Positions 1 through 7,340 of a stretch of DNA of 46,998 nucleotides are shown here, piece after piece (the stretch's first letter is position 1; every line of letters begins with the position of its first letter). A program made the translations under genes and the position numbers. The notes under the pieces are model-generated. The model was not told where the DNA came from, did not search any database, and worked only from the letters and a program-made list of their open reading frames with translations. This DNA is from Moraxella caviae. Lineage in GTDB: Bacteria; Pseudomonadota; Gammaproteobacteria; Pseudomonadales; Moraxellaceae. The stretch covers positions 1 through 46,998 of the forward strand of contig NZ_MUXU01000004.1 in the NCBI RefSeq assembly GCF_002014985.1, given 5' to 3'.

Positions 1-180
1 TGATTTTGAAAATAGCCGAATTATTTTGATGTTCTTAACAATCCGCATATTGTACAGCTTGCCAAGCAATACAATATTAGTGTGGGCGTGTGGACTTGTA
101 ATAATCGTGCAGATGCTGATGAGTTAATGCGCATTGGGGTTCACTACATCATGTCAGATGTTAATCTTAAGGGGAATTAA
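1..180 (+). pseudogene. 3' end of phage tail gene with GDPD-like C-terminus, frameshifted
   Basis: Only the last ~55 codons lie in the window. From about position 22 the frame ending at TAA 178-180 reads YFDVLNNPHIVQLAKQYN, then VGVWTCNNRADADELMRIGV and IMSDV. This matches the end of glycerophosphodiester phosphodiesterase domains, where a W-T/C-N motif precedes a 'GV..I.SD' strand. In that frame codons at 1, 7 and 13 are stops, while the neighbouring frame reads DFENSRII up to about position 25. Joining the two by restoring one T near 20-25 gives a continuous DFENSRI-YFDVL protein, so I infer a one-base deletion (or an assembly error). Such domains occur at the ends of phage tail proteins. 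The ribosome site of the next gene overlaps its last codons. Confidence 0.5.
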
Positions 181-184
181 ACAA

Positions 185-949
185 ATGAAGATTGCAACAA
201 AAACACTGTCAGATTTTTTTCGATTGATCGATCGCGGAGGCTCTGCAATCGATAACAGCAGCGGAACAGTAACACTACAAGCAACAACGAATGAAGCACG
301 CGCATATCTGAGATGTGTCATTCAAGCGCGTGCACATGAGTTAATCACTGCGCGCGTGCTTGCGCGCAGAATCAGCGGAGAAAACGGCACATCAGCAGGG
401 CTTGCTATCGACTACCCAAGTTTGGGTGCGAATGTGAATTTCGTAGAAATTGACTCTGAGCATTGGGAATGGTATGAGTGTTCTTATTGTGTTCCACCTA
501 TAGCGACCAGCAATCATATCGTGAATGTATCAGCAGGACTTTGGACAAACAAAATCGGCAGCGTCGAGATCGCAGAAATCGACATCACGGTCAAGAATTC
601 TAAGTTGCCAGCGGCGCGAATTCATGCAGCGGGCTTGATTGCAATTAATAATTCAAACATCTCACTGTCTAATAACTATCAGCAAATCGGTATCAAGAAT
701 CTTGAGTACAACGCAAACGCGAAAGAATTAAAAGTGTTCACAGAACCCTTGACTACCAGTAATAGGGCATTTCCAATATTCAATGTTAATTTAACAATGG
801 ATAGCAACCCAAATATTATTCCAAAGGTCGGAAAATATTCAGCACAAGACGGTTCGGTGATTGTTAAGTTTGTTGATGTCAATTCAGGGCAGTGGGTGGA
901 TATTGCTTCACTTCCTATGTCTTGGTTATTTTTTAGTGCTATTGAATAA
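185..949 (+). CDS. Phage tail-region protein of unknown function (254 aa)
   Basis: I do not recognise a named domain. The protein starts MKIATKTLSDFF at 185, chosen over an upstream in-frame ATG (134) because AAGGGG (169-174) sits just before 185 and the upstream part would overlap the preceding gene. There is no signal peptide or membrane segment. The middle and end are rich in Asn, Ser and Ile with alternating hydrophobic residues, as in beta-structured virion proteins. It lies five bases after a tail gene and 15 before a holin-like gene, so a structural or tail-associated role is an inference from context. Confidence 0.6.
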   Translation: MKIATKTLSDFFRLIDRGGSAIDNSSGTVTLQATTNEARAYLRCVIQARAHELITARVLARRISGENGTSAGLAIDYPSLGANVNFVEIDSEHWEWYECSYCVPPIATSNHIVNVSAGLWTNKIGSVEIAEIDITVKNSKLPAARIHAAGLIAINNSNISLSNNYQQIGIKNLEYNANAKELKVFTEPLTTSNRAFPIFNVNLTMDSNPNIIPKVGKYSAQDGSVIVKFVDVNSGQWVDIASLPMSWLFFSAIE

Positions 950-964
950 TCGGAGTATTTAACA

Positions 965-1333
965 ATGCTTGACTTACAGGGGCTACATGCCCCTTTTTTG
1001 ATGTCTTGGCTTGGCGTTTGGCTGTTTGCCTTCGTCGGCGGACTGGCAAGCGGTTTTATCAAGGTCAAAGATATTGATGACCGCCTACTTAAGCCATTTA
1101 TTGCCAAGCCACTAATCGGCACGATATGCGGTGTAGCTTTGGCTATTTATATCAACCAAAACGCCAACCCACCGCCATTGACGCTACTACCTTGGGCGTT
1201 AATCGGTGCGTTTATCTCGACACCGATTATCACAGGCTTTTTGGTGTTTATCTCAGACCAAAAGCGTCAGGATGCCGTGTATAACAAACTCAAAGACAAG
1301 TACTTACCGAGTAGCAAGGAGGACAAGTCATGA
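965..1333 (+). CDS. Phage holin-like membrane protein (122 aa)
   Basis: Small protein with about three predicted membrane segments (roughly residues 13-33, 50-65 and 74-98) and a charged C-terminal tail ending KDKYLPSSKEDKS, which is the usual architecture of a holin that permeabilises the inner membrane for the endolysin. GGAG at 952-955 supports the ATG at 965. Its stop overlaps the start of the next membrane protein (ATGA-type junction at 1330-1333). The endolysin candidate is 1.8 kb downstream in the same transcription unit. No family-specific motif was recognised; the alternative is an accessory phage membrane protein. Confidence 0.5.
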   Translation: MLDLQGLHAPFLMSWLGVWLFAFVGGLASGFIKVKDIDDRLLKPFIAKPLIGTICGVALAIYINQNANPPPLTLLPWALIGAFISTPIITGFLVFISDQKRQDAVYNKLKDKYLPSSKEDKS

Positions 1334-1701
1334 TTACGACAATGGTAAGTTTTGGTTGTAGCGTGGTCGGCTTGTCAGTCGGCTTATATACATTTGTTAG
1401 GCACCTAAATGCACTCAGTAAGCATAAGACACAAGCAGCAGATGCGTGGCTAGTCAGTGTTGGCTCACTGGCTTGGCTCATCATGTCGTACGCCATGCTA
1501 CACGGCATCATTGAGCACCGCACGCTTGATCCGTATGAGCTTGGTATTGGTCGTGTTGAGACATTGGCAAGTGTCCTGTTTTTGATTTATTGGATTGGGA
1601 TGCTTTTGCAAGTGCAAAAACATTGCCTAAAAATCAAGTTAAGAAAACGCAAACTGGAGCGATCAAAACATGAGCACAATCCACCTCATCCGTGGCGATG
1701 A
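1330..1701 (+). CDS. Second small phage membrane protein (123 aa)
   Basis: Two or three hydrophobic segments (about residues 4-24, 41-60 and 78-95) followed by a strongly basic tail (KIKLRKRKLERSKHE). Start codon overlaps the stop of the preceding holin-like gene, implying coupled translation. Its 3' end overlaps the next gene by 32 bases. A pair of small membrane proteins side by side could be a holin with an antiholin or accessory lysis protein, but nothing in the sequence decides this. Confidence 0.5.
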   Translation: MITTMVSFGCSVVGLSVGLYTFVRHLNALSKHKTQAADAWLVSVGSLAWLIMSYAMLHGIIEHRTLDPYELGIGRVETLASVLFLIYWIGMLLQVQKHCLKIKLRKRKLERSKHEHNPPHPWR

Positions 1702-2002
1702 TACAGACATCATAGTCACACTATTACTTGATGACGCACCATTTGATTTGTCACAGATTACAAGGCTTGATTTGCACGCTAAGGCACAAGGCAAGATTGT
1801 CATTGACCTATCTACAGCCAATGGCGGTATCGAGATTGTAGGCAGTGAGATTGTCCTGCATTTTGACCGTGCTTTGACGGCTGGCAAGCACTGGCAACAA
1901 GCCAACTATGACCTGCAAGCCATCATTGGCACAAAGGTGCAAACCGTGCTACGTGGCACTATCCAGATGACAGCCGACATCACGGAGGTGCAGCTTGAGT
2001 AG
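1670..2002 (+). CDS. Phage baseplate/tail N-terminal-domain-like protein (110 aa)
   Basis: Opens with STIHLIRGDDTDIIVTLLLD and continues with alternating beta-like segments (FDLSQITRLDLHAKAQ, IEIVGSEIVLHF). The R-G-D/T, 'L-x-x-x-x-x-x-A' layout resembles the small beta-sandwich domain found at the start of phage baseplate upper proteins (BppU_N type). This is a resemblance by eye only. Start ATG 1670 lies inside the end of the previous gene; GGAGCGATC (1655-1663) is the likely ribosome site. Ends with GTGCAGCTTGAGTAG, whose TTG begins the next gene. Confidence 0.45.
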   Translation: MSTIHLIRGDDTDIIVTLLLDDAPFDLSQITRLDLHAKAQGKIVIDLSTANGGIEIVGSEIVLHFDRALTAGKHWQQANYDLQAIIGTKVQTVLRGTIQMTADITEVQLE

Positions 2003-2189
2003 ATTACAGCGACTGACAGCACATGTACGCACACCACCCAAAATCACTGCCAAGGTCAAAGCACCAGCCAACATCACCGCCAAGGTCAAAAGCCTTGGTC
2101 AGGCTGATATGCGTGTTGATTATGGCAGCATGGATTTTGTAACATTGTTAAAAATTCAAACAGGTATTACTTATGAAAACACCAATTAA
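1995..2189 (+). CDS. Small basic phage protein with internal repeat (64 aa), TTG start
   Basis: Start is TTG at 1995, overlapping the preceding stop, with a strong GGAGGTG at 1984-1990. The peptide contains a near-duplicate KITAKVKAPANITAKVK (about residues 16-32), rich in Lys and proline, followed by an acidic-neutral tail. The overlap with genes on both sides and the good ribosome site argue that it is real. Function unknown; position suggests a tail connector or adaptor between the baseplate-like domain and the following fibre-like gene. Confidence 0.55.
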   Translation: MSRLQRLTAHVRTPPKITAKVKAPANITAKVKSLGQADMRVDYGSMDFVTLLKIQTGITYENTN

Positions 2190-2541
2190 TCAAGCCATCA
2201 ATGACTTGCAAACTCAGACGCAGGCAGGCTTTGTCGAAGTCGGCAACCAGCTAAGAGCGTTAAACGGTCGCATCGATAACCAAGACACTGACAACAAAAT
2301 CGCTCAAGCCATTGCGACGCTTAAGACCGAGATTTTGGGCGGTGCAACCAGTGCTTTTGATACGCTAAAAGAGCTTGAGGATGCTATCAATAGTGGCGGT
2401 ACAGCGTCCGCCTTAGCCGATGCAGTCAATAAGCGTGTGCGATTTGACGAAGTGATGACATTGACCGATGAGCAAATTGGCAATGTACTCAACACGCTCA
2501 AAATCGAATACAGCTCAGTGAATTTTGCAAGTTTATTATGA
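2173..2541 (+). CDS. Phage tail fibre-like protein (122 aa)
   Basis: Mostly helical/coiled-coil sequence: INQAINDLQTQTQAGFVEVG, then TLKELEDAINSGGTASALAD, a pattern commonly seen in the stalk of phage tail fibre proteins ('FDTLKELADAI' type). It ends with MTLTDEQIGNVLNTLKIEY, a segment also typical of fibre stalks. ATG at 2173 overlaps the end of the 64-aa gene; AGGT at 2160-2163 is a weak ribosome site. The stop overlaps the next start (ATGA). Shorter than most fibres, so it may act together with the next gene as a split fibre. Confidence 0.55.
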   Translation: MKTPINQAINDLQTQTQAGFVEVGNQLRALNGRIDNQDTDNKIAQAIATLKTEILGGATSAFDTLKELEDAINSGGTASALADAVNKRVRFDEVMTLTDEQIGNVLNTLKIEYSSVNFASLL

Positions 2542-3161
2542 AACTAATTACAGAAAATCAATTATCTGAGCTTGTCAATCGCATAAAAAGCGTGCTCGAT
2601 TGGCAAGCAACAGCCAATGGCGTAACAAATATCATGGGTGCAGGTCGTCCCGATATGCCAAGTACGCTATCTGCTGAGCACCAAACAGCGGTTGCTAATG
2701 CACTCATTGGCACGGTGTTTGTCAGCACCGATGGCGGTGGGATTAAGGCGTGGCAATGGGTCAAGCGGTCAAACGGCTGGATATGCACCGATGTCGATAG
2801 CGGATGGCATAACATCACAAGCCTTGTCCCTGCTGATTTGTTTGATACGACACAATCAAGCCGATATATGCACGTGCGACGCATTAACAATGTTGTGTAT
2901 TACCGTTTTCGCTTTTTGCGTGGTGGTACAGGGCGTGTGCTTGTCGATTTACCGCCTGAGTACCAACAGGACTCGCCAAGTGCGGCAGCAGGTGTGCTTA
3001 TCCCAAATGATGCAGGCGACCCAGCGGGCAAAATGCAGTTTGGCACGACGGGCGGTCTCGAGTGGAAACCACGAGCGACAACGCCTGCGTTTGGGGTGTT
3101 TTCAAGCACCGCAAAAAACTTAACATTGCCTGCCACATGGTCAGGTATAGCTTTAAAATAA
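2538..3161 (+). CDS. Phage tail fibre/receptor-binding region protein (207 aa)
   Basis: Begins MKLITENQLSELVNRIKSVLDWQ (short helix), then a beta-rich and Gly/Trp-rich body (GGGIKAWQWVKRSNGWI, VVYYRFRFLRGGTGRVLVDL) and a compact C-terminus. Helix-then-beta layout and position directly after a fibre-stalk gene suggest the distal, receptor-facing part of a tail fibre. No enzyme motif was seen. Translationally coupled to the previous gene by an ATGA overlap; 11 bases separate it from the endolysin. Confidence 0.5.
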   Translation: MKLITENQLSELVNRIKSVLDWQATANGVTNIMGAGRPDMPSTLSAEHQTAVANALIGTVFVSTDGGGIKAWQWVKRSNGWICTDVDSGWHNITSLVPADLFDTTQSSRYMHVRRINNVVYYRFRFLRGGTGRVLVDLPPEYQQDSPSAAAGVLIPNDAGDPAGKMQFGTTGGLEWKPRATTPAFGVFSSTAKNLTLPATWSGIALK

Positions 3162-3172
3162 GGTAAGTAAAA

Positions 3173-3709
3173 ATGAATGAATTAAACTGGATTAAGATTG
3201 CCCGCGAACATCTGGGCACACGAGAGATTAAGGGTGCTAAGCACAATCCGATTGTGCTTGAGCTATGGCGTGCGGCGTTTGCTGCGACGGGTCAACGACA
3301 AGCTGGGGCGTTTCAGAATGACGAAACGGCATGGTGCGGGGGCTTTGTTGGTGGTGTGCTTGCCAAGGCAGGGTTAGGGCGACACATCCCCAAATCATTT
3401 CCAATGGCTCGTGCGTGGCTGACGGCTGGCACTAAGCTCAATAACCCTGCTTATGGGTGCGTGGTCGTCTTTTGGCGTGGTAGTCGCACGGGCTCAAGCG
3501 GTCATGTGGGCTTTGTCGTTGGGCGAGATAAGGCAGGCAATCTGATGGTACTTGGCGGCAATCAAGGTGATGCCGTGAACATCAAGCCATTTGCCAAAAA
3601 CCGTGTGCTAGGCTATCGCTGGTGCGGTACGCAAGAGATGCCTGCGACACATCGGTTTGCGTTGCCTGTGCTGTCAAGTGATGGGAAAGTGAGTCGGAAC
3701 GAGGCTTGA
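3173..3709 (+). CDS. Phage endolysin-like peptidase, TIGR02594/CHAP-type (178 aa)
   Basis: Cysteine peptidase of the NlpC/P60-CHAP superfamily, the peptidoglycan-cutting lysis enzyme. The N-terminus WIKIAREHLGTREIKGAKHNP is the typical TIGR02594 opening. The nucleophile is in ETAWCGGFVGGVLAKAG (Cys about residue 56) and the partner His in SSGHVGFVVGRD (about residue 108), followed by a conserved LGGNQGDAVN. No signal peptide, so export would need a holin; two candidate membrane genes lie upstream. AAGGTAAG before ATG 3173 is a good ribosome site. Last gene of the prophage segment, followed by a hairpin at 3715. Confidence 0.8.
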   Translation: MNELNWIKIAREHLGTREIKGAKHNPIVLELWRAAFAATGQRQAGAFQNDETAWCGGFVGGVLAKAGLGRHIPKSFPMARAWLTAGTKLNNPAYGCVVVFWRGSRTGSSGHVGFVVGRDKAGNLMVLGGNQGDAVNIKPFAKNRVLGYRWCGTQEMPATHRFALPVLSSDGKVSRNEA

Positions 3710-3714
3710 TTGAA

Positions 3715-3738
3715 AAAGCCAGTCAAGTGACTGGCTTT
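3715..3738 (+). terminator. Hairpin terminator after the phage genes
   Basis: AAAGCCAGTC, loop AAGT, GACTGGCTTT: a perfect 10-bp stem six bases past the endolysin stop. The T run is short (TTTCT), so efficiency is uncertain. Confidence 0.7.
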
Positions 3739-3765
3739 CTAGTAGACGCATAGTAGACCAAAAAT

Positions 3766-3868
3766 TTGTTATTATGCGTTCTTATATGTTCTTATTTGTT
3801 GTTATTATGGCTTTATGGGTTGATGCAACTCTATGATTTTATTGTAAAATGTTGTTATTTGTTGTTAT
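3766..3868 (+). repeat. Six 10-bp repeats in two tandem blocks (candidate integrase arm sites)
   Basis: Block 1 (3766-3805) is four head-to-tail units: TTGTTATTAT, GCGTTCTTAT, ATGTTCTTAT, TTGTTGTTAT. Block 2 (3849-3868) is two: ATGTTGTTAT, TTGTTGTTAT. Consensus NTGTTNTTAT. They lie between the last phage gene and a truncated tRNA, where tyrosine integrases and their accessory proteins bind arm-type sites. The role is inferred; no integrase gene is in the window. Confidence 0.6.
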
Positions 3869-3891
3869 AGAAACATTTTATAATATGAAAT

Positions 3892-3929
3892 TATGAGTCC
3901 CCTGCTCTAACCGACTGAGCTATAGGCCC
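3892..3929 (-). other. 5' half of a CAU-anticodon tRNA gene (attachment-site core)
   Basis: Read on the minus strand it gives GGGCCTATAGCTCAGTCGGT, then TAGAGCAGGGGACTCATAA: a 7-nt acceptor strand, complete D arm, and the 5' side of the anticodon stem with anticodon CAT (Met, or Ile after lysidine modification). After the anticodon loop the sequence becomes TTTCATATTATAAAATG, which cannot pair with GGGGA, so the gene is cut at position ~38. This is the expected appearance of an att core at a prophage/chromosome border. Confidence 0.75.
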
Positions 3930-4274
3930 TTAATAAAAAATCTTGTAAAATTAGTAAGTTACAAGGGTTTATTTTGCAAAACTTTGATAATTTGTCAATT
4001 TTTCTAATTGGCGGACCTATGACAGACCCCAGAAAAACATTGTAAAATATCGTCATTTTGCCTAAGTTTTAAAAGACGAACCCAGCTTGAGTAAACGCAT
4101 TTAAAACTTGGCTATTATACTCGTCATGACAAGAATAAGCAAGTTTTTGCTGGGAATTTGGCAAGGCGTGGGAGTTGAATTTGCGTAAAATTGATTATAG
4201 AATGGTGATTGAAATTTGCACAATTAAATGCTTAGAGCTTTCAAACATACAAACCGCACAAGGACAAGGATTTT
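3930..4274. other. Intergenic region between att core and cobT
   Basis: AT-rich, no gene seen. I looked for a cobalamin riboswitch (B12 box GCCACTG and its conserved pairing partners) before the B12 genes and found none. TATTAT at 4113-4118 could be a -10 element for cobT, but no well-spaced -35 accompanies it. Confidence 0.5.
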
Positions 4275-5321
4275 ATGACCGCATGGTATCAAAACCCCGC
4301 CAAAGCCATCAATCACCACGCCGCCGCCAACGCCCAAACCCATCAAGACAATCTTACCAAGCCAAAAGGTTCGCTTGGCGAGCTTGAGCGTGTGGCGGTG
4401 CGTTTGGCGGGCTTGCAAGGCGTGGATAAGCCAAGCGCCAGCCGTCCGCACATTGCGATTTTTGCTGGTGATCATGGTGTGATGGCAGAGCAGGTGTCGG
4501 CATTTCCGCAGGTGGTTACGCAGCAAATGCTTGCCAATTTTGCCACAGGTGGGGCGTGCATTGCGGTGATGGCAAAGCATTTGGGCGCAAGTCTTGAAGT
4601 GGTGGATTGCGGCGCAGCGGCAACAGAGTATGACACCACGGGCATCAGCCAGCAGCAAGTCGCCAAGGGGACGAAAAATTTCACCCAAGCGCCTGCGATG
4701 ACGCTTGATGAATGTGAGCAGGCGCTCGCCATCGGTAAGCGCAGCGTGGAGCAGGCGATGGCGGCAGGTGCGGACATTTATGTGGCAGGCGAGATGGGCA
4801 TTGGTAACACTTGCGCGGCTTCGGCATTGGCGTGTCTGCTGCTTGATAAATCTGCCGAAGAGATGACGGGACGCGGCACAGGCGTGGACGATACGACTTT
4901 GGCACGCAAAATTCAAGCGGTCAGCCGCGCCAAAATTCTTTATCAGCATGAAGCAAAAGACGCACTAAAAACGCTTGCCAATGTGGGCGGCTTTGAGATG
5001 TGTGCGATGACAGGTGCGTATGTGCGAGCGGCGCAGCTTGGCTTGCTGTGCGTGGTGGACGGCTTTATCAGTAGCGTATCGGCACTCGTGGCGGTGCGCC
5101 TAAATCCGAGCGTTGCTGACTGGCTTTTGTACGGGCATCGTTCGGCAGAATATGCGCACGCACAGGTGTTGGCGGCACTTGGTGCGAAGCCGCTTTTGGA
5201 TTTGGGTTTTCGCTTGGGTGAAGGCAGTGGTGCAGCGGCAAGTTTGATGCTCATTCGTTTGGCGTGTGAGATTCATGCCAATATGGCGACTTTTGCGCAA
5301 GCTGGCGTGGCAACAGCTTGA
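4275..5321 (+). CDS. cobT: Nicotinate-nucleotide--dimethylbenzimidazole phosphoribosyltransferase
   Basis: Transfers phosphoribose from nicotinate mononucleotide to dimethylbenzimidazole, giving alpha-ribazole phosphate for the lower loop of cobalamin. All family signatures are present over 348 aa: TKPKGSLGELE (28-38), FAGDHGV (63-69), GEMGIGNTCAAS (172-183), GRGTG (199-203), GHRSAE (287-292) and RLGEGSGAA (313-321), whose Glu316 corresponds to the catalytic base of the Salmonella enzyme. Length is normal. ATG 4275 follows AAGGACAAGG. First of three same-strand B12 genes; the 158-base and 154-base gaps between them mean co-transcription is likely but not proven. Confidence 0.95.
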   Translation: MTAWYQNPAKAINHHAAANAQTHQDNLTKPKGSLGELERVAVRLAGLQGVDKPSASRPHIAIFAGDHGVMAEQVSAFPQVVTQQMLANFATGGACIAVMAKHLGASLEVVDCGAAATEYDTTGISQQQVAKGTKNFTQAPAMTLDECEQALAIGKRSVEQAMAAGADIYVAGEMGIGNTCAASALACLLLDKSAEEMTGRGTGVDDTTLARKIQAVSRAKILYQHEAKDALKTLANVGGFEMCAMTGAYVRAAQLGLLCVVDGFISSVSALVAVRLNPSVADWLLYGHRSAEYAHAQVLAALGAKPLLDLGFRLGEGSGAAASLMLIRLACEIHANMATFAQAGVATA

Positions 5322-5373
5322 TGGGCTGGTGCGTTAAGATTTGGCGGATTGCTAGATTTTTGCGTTTTAAAAA

Positions 5374-5400
5374 TGTTGGGCAATGTTTCACTAACCCAGC
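5374..5400. repeat. GTTGGG...ACCCAGC palindromic element, degenerate copy
   Basis: TGTTGGG, 14-base loop, ACCCAGC, in the cobT-cobC gap; an imperfect relative of the GTTGGGTT/AACCCAAC elements at 25560, 29103-29257 and 32708-32798. Two similar 20-base segments (CCCAGCTTGCGTTTTATC and TCCAGCTTACGTTTATTT) follow directly. Confidence 0.4.
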
Positions 5401-5479
5401 TTGCGTTTTATCAATCCAGCTTACGTTTATTTAATAGAAAAACACCCATTTTATAAAATTTTAACATTGGTCAATCGCC

Positions 5480-6256
5480 ATGCAAAATGATATTGATAAA
5501 ACCTTGCGGCTGGATTTTTTGCGCCATGGCGAAACCACGCTTTTGACACAAGGCAACGTGCTGCGTGGACGTACGGACGATGCTTTGACGCAGGCAGGTT
5601 TTGCCCAAATGCACAGCACTTTTTCGCAGGCGTGGCGAGCTGAGCAATCTCAAACCCAAACCCAAACACAAACACCGTGGCAAGCAATCATCACATCGCC
5701 TTTATCACGCTGTTTGGACTTTGCCAAGGTGCAAAGCGTGGCGCATGATTTGCCGCTATTTGTGATTGATGAGCTGCAAGAGATTGATTTTGGCGACTGG
5801 GAAGGGTGCGCTACCGCTGAGCTGTACGCTAAGTTTCCTGATGAGCTTGCGACTTATTGGCAAGCGCCACAAGACTACACGCCGCCAAATGCCGAGTCGG
5901 TTTTGGCGTTTCGTGTGCGTGTGGGGCGTGCGCTTGAGCGTGTGGCGAGCGTGTGCCGCACGCATGAATTTGAGCGTGTGTGCGTGGTGAGCCATGGCGG
6001 CGTGATAAAAATGCTGTATCATTTAGCGCAGCAAGCCTGTCTTGAAAAACTGCTTGGCGTGCCTGTGGCATTGGGTGAGCTGCATTCTTTTGATTATGTG
6101 CCAGTGTCTGCGCCAATGTCTGTAGCGGCTGATTTGGCGAATGAAAAAGCTGAAAATCAGACCGAAAACCAAATTAAAAACCAAACCCAAACCCAAACCC
6201 AAACCATCGGCAAACTGACAGCAATGAGAGCATTAGAACAAAAATTCAGGGATTAA
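5480..6256 (+). CDS. cobC: Histidine phosphatase, probable alpha-ribazole phosphatase (CobC-like)
   Basis: Likely removes the phosphate from alpha-ribazole phosphate (or adenosylcobalamin phosphate). Phosphoglycerate-mutase fold marks: RHGET (15-19, His16 is the phospho-acceptor), SPLSR (73-77), GDWEG (105-109) and SHGG (171-174, second catalytic His). The name rests mainly on its place between cobT and cobS. At 258 aa it is longer than many CobC proteins because of two low-complexity Gln-Thr runs (58-65 and 235-242), both encoded by CAAACC-like hexamers, inserted in surface positions. Those runs are multiples of three bases, so copy-number change would not shift the frame. Confidence 0.75.
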   Translation: MQNDIDKTLRLDFLRHGETTLLTQGNVLRGRTDDALTQAGFAQMHSTFSQAWRAEQSQTQTQTQTPWQAIITSPLSRCLDFAKVQSVAHDLPLFVIDELQEIDFGDWEGCATAELYAKFPDELATYWQAPQDYTPPNAESVLAFRVRVGRALERVASVCRTHEFERVCVVSHGGVIKMLYHLAQQACLEKLLGVPVALGELHSFDYVPVSAPMSVAADLANEKAENQTENQIKNQTQTQTQTIGKLTAMRALEQKFRD

Positions 6257-6260
6257 GTTT

Positions 6261-6303
6261 GTACGGTATAAATTTGCCAAGTTTTCATGTAAAATCACCG
6301 TAC
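6261..6303. other. Inverted repeat after cobC
   Basis: GTACGGT and ACCGTAC, perfect 7-bp arms with a 29-base loop, just after the cobC stop. Not followed by a T run, so not a typical terminator; role unknown. Confidence 0.35.
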
Positions 6304-6410
6304 GCAAATTTCTTAAATTCAAGTCTGTTTGTTTTAAATTTGTCAATTCAAATTCATTTAAGTTTCATTAATTTGCACTTTTTTAATTCATCAAAAACCA
6401 AAACGCCATC

Positions 6411-7211
6411 ATGAAGCATCGTTACCGTCCGACCGATTTTTTGACCGCATGGCTTGTGGCGGTGCAGTTTTTGACTAAGATTCCTGTGCGATTGCGTGCG
6501 TTGCCCAGTGAGCGGCAGACGGCATTGGCGGTGGTGTTTTATCCGCTGGTGGGCGTGTTGATTGGGCTTATTTTGGCAGGTTTCACGCAGGCGGTGGGGT
6601 TCTTGCCGTCTGTTTTAGCGGCAGCTTTGATGGTGGTGGCGTGGATTTGGCTGACGGGCGGTTTGCATTTGGACGGCTTGGCGGACATTGCAGACGCTTG
6701 GCTGGGCGGCTGGGGTGAAAAAGAGCGCACGCTGACCATCATGAAAGACCCGACGTGCGGTGCGATGGGTGTGCTGGCACTCATCGCTGGCGTGCTGATA
6801 AAATTTGCCGCCGTGCATACGCTGCTGACATTTGGCGGTGCGGCTTTGGGTTTGATGATTGCGCCTGTGGTGGGCAGGCTTGTGATTTTGTGGCTGTTTT
6901 TGCGCGCGCCTTATGTGCGTAAAAATGGCATTGGCTCGCCCATCAGCACGCATTTACCAAAAACCGCCACGGCAGGCGTGCTGGCGATAGGCGTGCTTTT
7001 GGTGATTTTAAGTGTGGCTTTTGGCTTTGGGCTGTGGGCGGCAGCGTGGCTGGCAGGCGCACTTATGGCGTTTTTGTGGTATTATCGCAGGGCGTGGCAG
7101 CGGCTGATTGGCGGTGTAACGGGCGATGTGATTGGTGCGGCGGTGGAACTTGGCGAAATGCTGACGCTTTTGGTGATGGCTGGCGTTTTGGCGTGGCAGA
7201 TGGTGAGCTAA
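6411..7211 (+). CDS. cobS: Adenosylcobinamide-GDP ribazoletransferase (cobalamin synthase)
   Basis: Integral inner-membrane enzyme joining adenosylcobinamide-GDP to alpha-ribazole (phosphate), the last step of nucleotide-loop assembly. 266 aa, normal length. Hallmark TGGLHLDGLADIADAWLGG at 82-100 with the metal-binding acidic residues, followed by MKDPTCGAMG (111-120). About six or seven hydrophobic segments span the rest (42-58, 66-82, 120-135, 138-162, 180-220, 245-263). Third gene of the B12 set. The activating enzyme CobU/CobP, which would make adenosylcobinamide-GDP, is not in the window. Confidence 0.95.
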   Translation: MKHRYRPTDFLTAWLVAVQFLTKIPVRLRALPSERQTALAVVFYPLVGVLIGLILAGFTQAVGFLPSVLAAALMVVAWIWLTGGLHLDGLADIADAWLGGWGEKERTLTIMKDPTCGAMGVLALIAGVLIKFAAVHTLLTFGGAALGLMIAPVVGRLVILWLFLRAPYVRKNGIGSPISTHLPKTATAGVLAIGVLLVILSVAFGFGLWAAAWLAGALMAFLWYYRRAWQRLIGGVTGDVIGAAVELGEMLTLLVMAGVLAWQMVS

Positions 7212-7340
7212 TTTTGACAGTCATCTTATCGCTTTACCACTTATTTTGCCAAGCCTACCACCAAAAATCGCTTGCTTGTCTGAGCGTGTTTTGAGAAAAT
7301 AAGCCGTTAAATTCATTCCTTTCATATTGCCGAGTTCACC

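Noticed and set aside
2638..3123. 161-codon ORF overlapping the 207-residue phage gene in another frame
   Set aside because: Cys/Ser/Arg-rich shadow translation; the other frame is coupled to its neighbours by ATGA overlap and a ribosome site.
3930..4274. Cobalamin riboswitch before the B12 genes
   Set aside because: No B12 box or the conserved flanking stems in this gap or in the metE leader.
5646..6204. CAAACC-like hexamer repeats in the cobC-like gene as a phase-variation switch
   Set aside because: Units are multiples of three and imperfect, so they cannot turn the frame on and off; kept only as a low-complexity feature.
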